NCBI GenBank assembly: GCA_963828075.1
Contig: CAWHDH010000021.1
Span: 3,658,001 to 3,722,000, forward strand
Origin: JACCYI01 sp963828075
GTDB lineage: Bacteria > Actinomycetota > Thermoleophilia > Solirubrobacterales > Solirubrobacteraceae
DNA length: 64,000 bases
Direction: 5' to 3'
The position numbers were made by a program, and so were the translations under genes. Below the pieces are notes generated by a model. That model was not told the origin of the DNA, did not search any database, and was given only the letters and a program-made list of their open reading frames with translations. Shown piece after piece: positions 1 through 6,295 of this stretch (its first letter is position 1; every line of letters begins with the position of its first letter).

Positions 1-1
1 T

Positions 2-262
2 CTGATCATCGGCGCGTTGGCCCGCCTGGCGCTGCCGGGGAAGGACCCGCTGAGCCTGTTCCAGACGATGGCGGTCGGGCTCGCGGGGTCGTTCGTCTCG
101 GGGATGATCGCGTACGCGGCGGGCGGTCGCGGTGGCGCGCCCTTCTTCATCGCGTTCGTCGTCTCGGTGCTGATCGTCTACGTGATCCGCCGCCGGCGCG
201 GCGGCGACCTACTCAGCCCGAGCGCCGCAGACCCGCGCAAGCCCGGCCCGCACGAGCGCTGA
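2..262 (+). CDS. GlsB/YeaQ/YmgE-type small membrane protein, 5' end cut by window
   Basis: The reading frame is open from the first bases and ends at a TGA at 260-262, so the true start lies left of the window. The visible 86 residues contain the family's LIIGALARL..LPGKDP opening, then two hydrophobic segments (about residues 17-36 and 43-58 of the visible part) separated by a Gly-rich loop. This is the usual layout of the transglycosylase-associated/GlsB family of three-helix inner-membrane stress proteins. An Arg-rich stretch and a polar tail follow the last helix. The molecular function of the family is poorly defined, and I infer only membrane location and a possible stress role. Confidence 0.8.
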   Translation: MIIGALARLALPGKDPLSLFQTMAVGLAGSFVSGMIAYAAGGRGGAPFFIAFVVSVLIVYVIRRRRGGDLLSPSAADPRKPGPHER

Positions 263-277
263 GCGGGGCGGCGCGCG

Positions 278-571
278 GTGCCGGACCGGCCACGCCCCCG
301 CCACGCCGGCTGGTCCTCGTTCGTCGCCGACCGTGACGAGGAGCGCCCGCGCGCGCTGCGCGAGGAGGGCAACCCCGCCTACCGCGTGCGCGTCGAGTAC
401 AACCGCCGCACCCTGCTGATCCATCTCAGCGACGAGGACGGCAGCGGCTGGACGGTCGTGGCCGTCGACCGCGAGACGCGGCACCATGCCATGGCGCAGG
501 CGCCCCGGCAGTCCGAGGCCGCCCAGCAGGCGCACGCCGCGCTCTACGCAGGCGACGTCACGAAGGTCTAG
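278..571 (+). CDS. Hypothetical 97-residue protein
   Basis: A GTG start follows 15 bases after the preceding stop, so it is probably co-transcribed with the GlsB-type gene. The protein is acidic to neutral, has no signal peptide or membrane segment, and has a central beta-like stretch (YRVRVEYNRRTLLIHLSDEDG) followed by a TVVAVDRET strand and an Ala/Gln-rich helix. I do not recognise the family. Codon use and third-position GC match the neighbours, which supports coding. A start further downstream cannot be excluded because there is no clear ribosome binding site. Confidence 0.55.
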   Translation: MPDRPRPRHAGWSSFVADRDEERPRALREEGNPAYRVRVEYNRRTLLIHLSDEDGSGWTVVAVDRETRHHAMAQAPRQSEAAQQAHAALYAGDVTKV

Positions 572-613
572 CCGAGTCTCGCGAGGCCACCGGCGGTGAC
601 CCTTGCGCGTGCG

Positions 614-628
614 TACCGCCTGGCGGTA
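614..628. other. Perfect 15-base palindrome TACCGCCTGGCGGTA
   Basis: Seven-base arms flank a single central T. It lies in the 105-base gap between the hypothetical gene and the decayed esterase. There is no T-run after it, so it is a poor intrinsic terminator. It could be an operator for the esterase when that was functional. Confidence 0.35.
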
Positions 629-676
629 GCGTCGGCTTCTTACCTTCGGGCTCCTTCGTCTTCGTGAGGTGGTCGC

Positions 677-2000
677 GTGCGTGCGCTGCTGTTGGCCGTC
701 GTGGCGGGGTTGTTGGTGCTGTTCCCGGGAAGTGCCTGGGGGGTCCGGTGGTCGGCACATCCAGCGGGAAGGTCGAAGGGGTGATCGCCGACGGGCACGC
801 GCAGTGGCGGGCATCCCGTATGCGGCGCCGCCGGTGGGTGCGGCGCGCTGGCGGCCGCCGCGGCCCGCGAAGCCGTGGCGCGGAGTGCGCGACGCGACGA
901 CGTTCGCGCGCCGTGCGCGCAGCCGATCCTGGACGGCAATGGCAACGTCACCGGCACGCTCGGACACAAGGACTGCCTCAACCTCAACGTGTTCGCGCCG
1001 GCCGGGACCAGGCCAGGTGCCCGGCTGCCGGTGCTGGTGCACCTGCACGGCGGGGAAACTCGCTGGGCGCGCCGTACGAGAACGCGTCCGCATTCGTCGA
1101 GCGCGGCCTGGTCGTGGTGACGGTTGCCTACCGGCTCGGGATCTTCGGGTTCGTCGGCCATCCTGCGCTTCAGCGCCGAGACGAACGGCTCATCCGGCGA
1201 GTACGCCGTGCTGGACCAGATCGCCGCGTTGCGCTGGGCGCGCGAGAACATCGGAGCGTTCGGAGGCGACCCCCGCAACGTGACCCTCGCCGGCCTATCG
1301 GCCGGCTCGTTCGACACCGCCTGGACGTCTGGCCCTGGGTCGGCGGCGTCGTGCTGCCACGCGCCCCGATCGAGCTCGCTGCACGCGACCCGCAGCCGGT
1401 GCCGCTCCTGATCGGCCACGACCGCGAGGAGGATGCCGGCTTCGAGTTCGGGGAGGTCCCGGAGGTCTTCACCAACCGCGACTGGGTGAGGGAGACGAAC
1501 AACCTCCTCGGCCCGCGACTGGCTGCCCGCGCGCGCCGCTCTATCCGGAAGACGGGTACGAGTCGCTGCGCTGGGCGTACATGACGATGGTCACCGACGC
1601 CAAGCGCGGCTGTCCGACCCGGCGCTTGGCCAACGCCGTCGCCCCACGCACCCCGGTCTACCGGTGGTTCTACGCGCACGTGTTCGAGAACGACCCCTTC
1701 CTCGCGCAGTTCAAGGCCTCGCACGCCTTCGAGGAGCCGTTCATCTGGGGCGACTTCGCATCCTGGCTGTACACGCCGACCGCGGCCGAGCTGCGGCTCT
1801 CGGATCGGATGAACAGCTACTGGGCCAACTTCGCCAAGAGCGGCAATCCGAACGGACCAGGCCTGCCGGCGTGGCCGCGCTACGACGGCGGCGAGCGCAC
1901 GCTTGTGCTCGACGACCAGATCACCGTGAGCCGGCGCTACCAGGACGAGCAGTGCGCGCCGCTCGAGACCCCCCCTGACGTGTTCCCGGGCGACCGCTAA
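677..2000 (+). pseudogene. Secreted type-B carboxylesterase, multiply frameshifted
   Basis: Pieces of one carboxylesterase/para-nitrobenzyl esterase are spread over all three forward frames in the right order. They are a signal peptide from GTG 677 (MRALLLAVVAGLLVLFPGSA), a VVGTSSGKVEG strand, GIPYAAPPVGAARW, CLNLNVFAP, the oxyanion-hole region LVHLHGG, VVVTVAYRLGIFGF, and QIAALRWARENIGAFGGDP. The nucleophile-elbow region reads GLSAGS, against the family's usual GESAG. Then come LPLLIGHDREE-like sequence and the C-terminal part ending DQCAP...DR at the TAA. At least seven frame changes are needed. The segment after the elbow is also shorter than in the family, implying an internal deletion. 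The coding remnant is about 440 residues against roughly 500 normally. Neighbouring genes are intact. Confidence 0.85.
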
Positions 2001-2004
2001 CCGG

Positions 2005-2430
2005 CTACTCGGGCGCCGGCGGGCAGGGTTCGACCGTGCCGCCATCGACCCACTGCACATGCCGCACCGGCACATCACGGAACTCAGCCCGACCGACGAC
2101 GTACTGGCCGGCCAGTTCGCGCTGAAGGTCACGCCATAGAGCACGCCCCCGCTCGTCGATCTCCTGCCATTGCTCGTCCGCGACCTCGCCGGCGCCATCG
2201 GCGACCTGCCCCGCGGTCATGCCGTCAGCCTCCAGCTCCTGCCGCGCCAGCTCCTCCCAGCCGGCTGCCCGGTCTCTGACGTCGTCTCGGAGCGTGTCGC
2301 TGAGCGGAAGCGAGTCGAGGTTCACCATGCGCTCTGACGGCAGCTCCCAGAGCGGGTCGGCGCCGTAGTCGGGAGAGAACAGCAGCTGCGGGCGTCGACG
2401 CTCGACCGGCGTGGCGTGGAAGCGAGTCAC
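2005..2430 (-). CDS. Hypothetical 141-residue protein, last gene of YbjQ operon
   Basis: The GTG start at 2430-2428 shares four bases (GTGA) with the stop of the DUF1707 gene, which indicates translational coupling and sets the start. The protein opens with TRFHATPVERRRPQLLFSPDYGADPLWELP and continues as a strongly acidic helical region rich in Glu/Asp (RDDVRDRAAGWEELARQELEA, then DEQWQEIDERGRALWRDL). It ends in a Cys/Pro tail. There are no membrane segments. I do not recognise a family. Gene order suggests a role connected to the two upstream small proteins. Confidence 0.65.
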   Translation of the reverse strand: MTRFHATPVERRRPQLLFSPDYGADPLWELPSERMVNLDSLPLSDTLRDDVRDRAAGWEELARQELEADGMTAGQVADGAGEVADEQWQEIDERGRALWRDLQRELAGQYVVGRAEFRDVPVRHVQWVDGGTVEPCPPAPE

Positions 2431-2768
2431 TCCGGGACGTAGTGCCGGCGCTGGTCCGCCGGGTCGATCCAGACGCGCATGACGCGGTCGGTGCTGGGAT
2501 CGACGAACCGCTCGCGGGTCGGGCGCCACGTCGGGTCGGCGGCATCGGCCTCCGCGTGGCGCCCGCGCCGCCTCGTGCGGATCGACGGCGCAGCGGGCGC
2601 GAGCGCCGGCAGGCCGGCCAGCACGTCGGCGACGCCGACCCCGCCCGCGTCGTAGACCGCGCCGAGGCGCCGGTCGAGCTCGTCGGCGTCGATCCGCCCG
2701 TCGACGTAGTAGCGCCCGAGGACGGCGGCGAGCCGGTCGCGCCCCGCGTCGCCGGCCTCAGGCGACAC
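2427..2768 (-). CDS. DUF1707 (SHOCT-like) domain protein
   Basis: Residues about 8-48 read RDRLAAVLGRYYVDGRIDADELDRRLGAVYDA followed by DVLAGLPAL, the two-helix DUF1707/SHOCT-like pattern (L..A...GRI..DELD.RL..A). Such domains sit at the N terminus of many actinobacterial proteins, often ahead of membrane segments. None is present here. The C-terminal half is Arg-rich and ends in DPADQRRHYVPE. GTG at 2768 is preferred because it places the domain at the N terminus and overlaps the stop of the YbjQ gene by 11 bases. A longer upstream frame would run into that gene. Confidence 0.7.
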   Translation of the reverse strand: MSPEAGDAGRDRLAAVLGRYYVDGRIDADELDRRLGAVYDAGGVGVADVLAGLPALAPAAPSIRTRRRGRHAEADAADPTWRPTRERFVDPSTDRVMRVWIDPADQRRHYVPE

Positions 2769-3108
2769 GTTCCAGCTTGACGGCGGTGCCGTAGGCGACG
2801 ATCTCCGTGAACTGCCCGCCCATCTCGCTCGAGTCGAAGCGCATGCAGATGATCCCGTCGGCACCGAGCAGCCGGGCGTTCGCGATCATGCGGTCGACGG
2901 CGTGGCGGCGACTGTCCTCGAGCAGCTCCGTGTACTGGGGGACCTCTCCGCGGCGCAACGCCGTGAACGACGCCGTGAACGAGCGGGAGAGGCCGAGGCT
3001 CCGGACCACGAGCCCGAAGGCGACCCCGAGCGTCTCGGAGATCCTGGCGCCGGGCACCTCGAGCGCGGTCGTGATCGGCATCGCGTGGTGGGCGTCGGGG
3101 AGGGACAT
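2758..3108 (-). CDS. YbjQ/UPF0145 heavy-metal-binding-domain protein
   Basis: The 116-residue product matches the YbjQ family. It has TTALEVPGARISETLGVAFGLVVRS at the N terminus, a middle helix with YTELLEDSRRHAVDRMIANARLLGADGIICMRFDSSE, and the terminal strand TEIVAYGTAVKLERV. The family forms pentameric small proteins described as heavy-metal-binding. Direct metal ligands are not obvious here beyond one Cys. It heads the three-gene minus-strand operon. A TAGACT hexamer at 3127-3122 lies 13 bases upstream of the ATG and is a plausible -10 box with a very short leader. Confidence 0.85.
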   Translation of the reverse strand: MSLPDAHHAMPITTALEVPGARISETLGVAFGLVVRSLGLSRSFTASFTALRRGEVPQYTELLEDSRRHAVDRMIANARLLGADGIICMRFDSSEMGGQFTEIVAYGTAVKLERVA

Positions 3109-3177
3109 GGCGGCGGGCGCCAGTCTACGGGTGGCGGCGGTCCCAGCTCGGGCCACCCGGCATAGTTCGGCCCGCCG

Positions 3178-4116
3178 ATGACGACCGCGACGTCCGTTCC
3201 CGCCACGCGCGAGGAGGAGCTCGAGGGCGACGAGGCGCTCGAGACACTGCGCCGCACCGGCCGCCGCCGCCTCGTACTCGACGCCGTCACGCGGTTCCGC
3301 GCGGCCGACGGCTTCAGCCACTCCCGCGCGCTCGCGTTCCAGGTCACGCTCGCGCTGCTGCCGGCGGTGATCGCGGTCGTCGGCCTCGCCGCGGCGCTCG
3401 AGGTGGAGTCGTTCACCCGGGTCGTGCGCGAGACGATCGCGCAGCTCGCGCCCGGGGCGGTCGGCGACATCTTCACCGACGCGCTGCGCCAGGGCACGAG
3501 CGCGGCGCGCCGTGAGTCGGGCGAGACGGCCTTGGCGGGCGGAGCGATCGCCGCTGCGATCGCCGGCACGACGGCGCTCGCGCAGGTCGAGCGCGGGGCG
3601 AACCGGATCTACGGGACCGAGATCGACCGCCCCTTCCTGCGCAAGTACCTCACCGCGGCGATGCTCGCCGCCACCGCCGGCTCGCTCGCCGTCCTGTCGG
3701 TCACCGTCCTCCTCGGCGGCTCGGCGCTTCGCGACAGCGTCGGCTGGGGCGAGACGATCGACGACGTCTGGGTCGTCGTGCGCTGGCCGGTCGGCGTCGC
3801 GTTCGCCGTCATGTCGATCGCGCTCCTGTTCGAGCACGCGCCGCGCCGCCGCCAGCCCGAGGCGTCCTGGCTGGCGTTCGGAGCCATCATCTCGGCGGTC
3901 CTGTGGCTGTGCTTCATGGCGGTCCTCGCCGTCTACCTCGAGGCGACCGACAGCTTCGGCGCGACCTACGGGCCGATCGCCGGGACCATCGGCGTGCTGC
4001 TGTGGACGTTCCTCAGCTCGGTCGCCCTGTTCCTCGGCCTCGCCTTCGCGGCCCAGCTCGAGGCCGTCCGGGCGGGCGTCCCGCACCCGCGCGTCGACCG
4101 GCACGAGAACGTCTGA
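3178..4116 (+). CDS. YihY/BrkB-type integral membrane protein
   Basis: The 312-residue product starts with an acidic cytoplasmic segment, then FRAADGFSHSRALAFQVTLALLPAVIAVVGL, the typical first helix of the YihY/BrkB family. A loop rich in GDIFTDALRQG is followed by ALAQVERGANRIYG, a conserved cytoplasmic motif. Further helices run at about residues 160-185, 200-218, 230-255 and 262-292. The family was once annotated as ribonuclease BN, which is not supported. Function is unknown but a transport or envelope role is assumed. It is transcribed divergently from the YbjQ operon across 69 bases. Confidence 0.85.
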   Translation: MTTATSVPATREEELEGDEALETLRRTGRRRLVLDAVTRFRAADGFSHSRALAFQVTLALLPAVIAVVGLAAALEVESFTRVVRETIAQLAPGAVGDIFTDALRQGTSAARRESGETALAGGAIAAAIAGTTALAQVERGANRIYGTEIDRPFLRKYLTAAMLAATAGSLAVLSVTVLLGGSALRDSVGWGETIDDVWVVVRWPVGVAFAVMSIALLFEHAPRRRQPEASWLAFGAIISAVLWLCFMAVLAVYLEATDSFGATYGPIAGTIGVLLWTFLSSVALFLGLAFAAQLEAVRAGVPHPRVDRHENV

Positions 4117-4161
4117 GGCGAGGCGTCAGTTTCGTTCAAGACGCGGCGTCCGAGACCGGCG

Positions 4162-4167
4162 TAGGCT
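4162..4167 (+). promoter_or_regulatory. -10 box TAGGCT, leaderless start for VOC gene
   Basis: The hexamer ends 8 bases before the GTG at 4176. No ribosome binding site lies between them. Confidence 0.55.
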
Positions 4168-4175
4168 CGGCAGCC

Positions 4176-4538
4176 GTGATCGACCACCTGAACATCGGCG
4201 TCTCCGACCTCGCCGCCGCCCGCGCCTTCTATGAGCCCGCGCTCGCCCCGCTCGGCTACGCGGTGGTGATGGACCGGCCCTACGGCGTCGGCCTGGGGAA
4301 GGACGGCATGCCCGACTTCTGGATCTCCGACCGCCCGCCGTCCGGGCCGCTGCACGTGGCGTTCGCCGCGCCGGACCGTGCCACGGTCGACGCCTTCCAT
4401 CGCGAGGCGCTCGCCGCCGGCGGGCGCGACAACGGCCCGCCCGGCCTGCGGCCGCAGTACCACCCTTCGTACTACGGGGCCTTCGTGCTCGATCCCGACG
4501 GCAACAACGTCGAGGCGGTCAGCCACCGTCCTGAGTGA
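4176..4538 (+). CDS. VOC/glyoxalase-fold protein
   Basis: The 120-residue product begins IDHLNIGVSDLAAARAFYEPALAPLGY, the standard first beta-alpha-beta unit of vicinal-oxygen-chelate proteins. It ends with AFVLDPDGNNVEAV, the metal-side strand containing the conserved Glu. The His of DHLNIGV and the terminal Glu are likely metal ligands. Substrate is unknown; relatives include dioxygenases, fosfomycin-type resistance proteins and lyases. The GTG at 4176 is chosen because the conserved domain starts immediately and a -10 hexamer sits just upstream. Its last 20 bases overlap the 3' end of the opposite cupin gene. Confidence 0.85.
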   Translation: MIDHLNIGVSDLAAARAFYEPALAPLGYAVVMDRPYGVGLGKDGMPDFWISDRPPSGPLHVAFAAPDRATVDAFHREALAAGGRDNGPPGLRPQYHPSYYGAFVLDPDGNNVEAVSHRPE

Positions 4539-4905
4539 CCCACCCGCGGAACGGCGCCTCGAATCCGCCGGGGATGAAGACGTTGAACGCGGTGGCGGGC
4601 GCGCCGGTGCGATTGGCGAAGTCGTGCGTGACGCCCGCCGGGATGCGCAGGAACGTCCCGGCCGGCGCGTCGACCCAGTCGTCGCCGACGAGGAACGACA
4701 TCGTGCCCTCGGTGACGAGGAACAGCTCCACGTTCGCCTCGTGCGAATGGGCGCCGGGGCCGGCGTGCCCGGGCTCGACGGACCACTCCGACACGCAGTA
4801 GCGGTCCTCGGTCTCGGGCCCGTCGGCCTTGAACACGCCGCGCATCGCGCCCAGCTCGTACGCGCGGCCGGCGCCCGGCCCCAGGATGATCGCCTCGGTG
4901 GTCAT
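4519..4905 (-). CDS. Cupin-domain protein
   Basis: The 128-residue single-domain cupin carries both signature motifs. Motif 1 is HSHEANVELFLVTEG, with G..HSHE.NVE in place of the canonical G(X)5HXH(X)3-4E(X)6G. Motif 2 is PAGTFLRIPAGVTHDFAN, where the last His is the third metal ligand. It probably binds a divalent metal and could be an isomerase, dioxygenase or sugar-nucleotide enzyme; the sequence does not decide. It is convergent with the VOC gene and divergent from the ArsR operon. Confidence 0.85.
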   Translation of the reverse strand: MTTEAIILGPGAGRAYELGAMRGVFKADGPETEDRYCVSEWSVEPGHAGPGAHSHEANVELFLVTEGTMSFLVGDDWVDAPAGTFLRIPAGVTHDFANRTGAPATAFNVFIPGGFEAPFRGWVTQDGG

Positions 4906-4956
4906 GGATGCGGTTGTACCGCGGGCCGGCCCGCGCGTCTTGGAGGAAATGCACCC

Positions 4957-4986
4957 TTGACATGCAAGTAACGACTTGCCTATCAT
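4957..4986 (+). promoter_or_regulatory. Sigma-70-type promoter TTGACA-N18-TATCAT of arsR-type operon
   Basis: The -35 box is at 4957-4962 and the -10 at 4981-4986. The predicted transcription start coincides with GTG 4994, implying a leaderless mRNA. Confidence 0.75.
4964..4979. promoter_or_regulatory. ArsR-type operator GCAAGT-N4-ACTTGC
   Basis: A perfect six-base inverted repeat fills the spacer between the -35 and -10 boxes. A repressor bound here would block RNA polymerase directly, which fits autoregulation by the gene that follows. Confidence 0.7.
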
Positions 4987-4993
4987 GCGGGGC

Positions 4994-5281
4994 GTGGGGG
5001 ATGTCTTCAAGGCCCTGGCTGACCCCACGAGACGGACGATCCTCGACGAGCTGGCCGAGCGCGACGGGCAGACCCTGTTCGAGCTGTGCGCGCGGCTCGC
5101 GACGAAGCACAGTCTCGGCTCGACCCGCCAGGCGGTCTCCCAGCATCTCGCGATGCTCGAGGACGCCGGCCTGATCGCGACGCGCAGGGAGGGCCGGTAC
5201 AAGTTCCACGACCTCAAGACGGAGCCGCTCGAGCACATCGCCGACCGGTGGCTCGGGCCCCGTCGCTCGGAGGAGCCATGA
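4994..5281 (+). CDS. ArsR/SmtB-family (SdpR-like) transcriptional regulator
   Basis: The 95-residue winged-helix protein contains DVFKALADPTRRTILDELAERDGQTLFELCARLA, then STRQAVSQHLAMLEDAGLIATRREGRYKFHDL. These are the dimerisation helix, recognition helix and wing of the ArsR family. The metal-sensing CxC motif of classical ArsR is absent; a single Cys lies in LFELCARLA. It is closer to the SdpR-like group that controls VOC or AHSA1 genes. Upstream ATGs (4976, 4985) lie upstream of or inside the -10 box, so GTG 4994 is the likely start. Its stop overlaps the ATG of the next VOC gene (ATGA), so the two form one operon. Confidence 0.85.
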   Translation: MGDVFKALADPTRRTILDELAERDGQTLFELCARLATKHSLGSTRQAVSQHLAMLEDAGLIATRREGRYKFHDLKTEPLEHIADRWLGPRRSEEP

Positions 5282-5667
5282 AGATCAACCTCACCAGTGT
5301 TCTCGTCGACGATCAGGCCAAGGCGCTGAGCTTCTACACCGACGTCCTCGGCTTCGTGAAGAAGTCCGACGTCCCGGTCGGCGAGCACCGGTGGCTGACC
5401 GTGGTGTCGCCTGACGACATCGACGGTACGGAGCTCCTCCTCGAGCCCGACGGGCATCCCGCCGCCCGGACGTTCAAGGATGCGCTGGTGCAGGACGGCA
5501 TCCCGTTCACGGCGTTCGCCGTCGAGAGCGTGCAGGACGAGTTCGATCGACTCAGGTCGCTCGGTGTGCGCTTCACGCAGGAGCCGACGGCGATGGGGCC
5601 GGTGACGACCGCGGTGCTCGACGACACGTGCGGCAACCTGATCCAGATCCAGGCTCCGGCCGGCTGA
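5278..5667 (+). CDS. VOC/glyoxalase-like protein paired with ArsR regulator
   Basis: The 129-residue product opens NLTSVLVDDQAKALSFYTDVLGFVKKSDVPVGEHRWLTVVSP and closes TTAVLDDTCGNLIQIQAP, a glyoxalase/bleomycin-resistance fold. The usual N-terminal His ligand is replaced (NLTSVLV), while the C-terminal position is Gln (LIQI). It may therefore bind a ligand without the standard metal site. It is translationally coupled to the ArsR gene and presumably derepressed together with it. Related ArsR-VOC pairs are common in actinobacteria, usually with unknown inducers. Confidence 0.85.
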   Translation: MKINLTSVLVDDQAKALSFYTDVLGFVKKSDVPVGEHRWLTVVSPDDIDGTELLLEPDGHPAARTFKDALVQDGIPFTAFAVESVQDEFDRLRSLGVRFTQEPTAMGPVTTAVLDDTCGNLIQIQAPAG

Positions 5668-5674
5668 CCGCCTC

Positions 5675-6289
5675 GTGCTCGATCCCGCCGTCACCGCGTT
5701 CGTCCGCGCCTCGCTGCCGGAACCGCCGGCCCGCGTTCTCGAGATCGGCGCCGGAGCCGGCGAGCTGGCCGCGGTGCTGGTCTCCTCGGGCCATGAGGTG
5801 GTCGCGATCGATCCGGCGGCCACGTCGCCACCCGTGCTCGCCGTGGCGCTCCACGAGCTCGACGCGCCGGCGGCCAGCTTCGACGCCGCGGTGGCCGTCG
5901 TCTCGCTGCACCACGTCGAGCCGCTGGACGAGTCGATGCGCCGGCTCGGCGAGCTGGTCCGCGCCGGCGGCGTCGTGGTCGTCGACGAGTTCGACGTCGA
6001 CCGGCTCGACGAGCGGGCCGCGGCCTGGCTGATCGAGCACCGCGGCGCGGCGGGCCACGAGACGCACGACCATCCTCAGGGGCTCGTCGCCGAGCTGCGG
6101 TCCCATCTGCATTCCATCGGCCGCATCCGCGAAGCGCTGGGCGAGTGGTTCGCCGTCGGCGAGCCCGTCCGCGGGCCGTACCTGTACCGCTGGGAGCTCC
6201 CGCCAGAACTGAGGGATCCCGAGGAGCGCCTGATCGCCGACGGTCAGCTCCCGGCCACCGGCGCTCGCTTCGTCGGCCGGCGCCGCTGA
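5675..6289 (+). CDS. Class I SAM-dependent methyltransferase
   Basis: Motif I is ARVLEIGAGAGELAAVL (about residues 19-35), followed by VVAIDPAA at the end of strand 2. A post-motif with FDAAVAVVSLHHVEPLDESMRRLGELVRAGGVVVVDEFD is typical of small-molecule methyltransferases. The 204-residue length is usual. The methyl acceptor is unknown. GTG 5675 starts 7 bases after the upstream VOC stop, so it is probably the third gene of the ArsR operon. It converges with the LuxR-type gene, leaving 6 bases between stops. Confidence 0.8.
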   Translation: MLDPAVTAFVRASLPEPPARVLEIGAGAGELAAVLVSSGHEVVAIDPAATSPPVLAVALHELDAPAASFDAAVAVVSLHHVEPLDESMRRLGELVRAGGVVVVDEFDVDRLDERAAAWLIEHRGAAGHETHDHPQGLVAELRSHLHSIGRIREALGEWFAVGEPVRGPYLYRWELPPELRDPEERLIADGQLPATGARFVGRRR

Positions 6290-6295
6290 GGCGCC

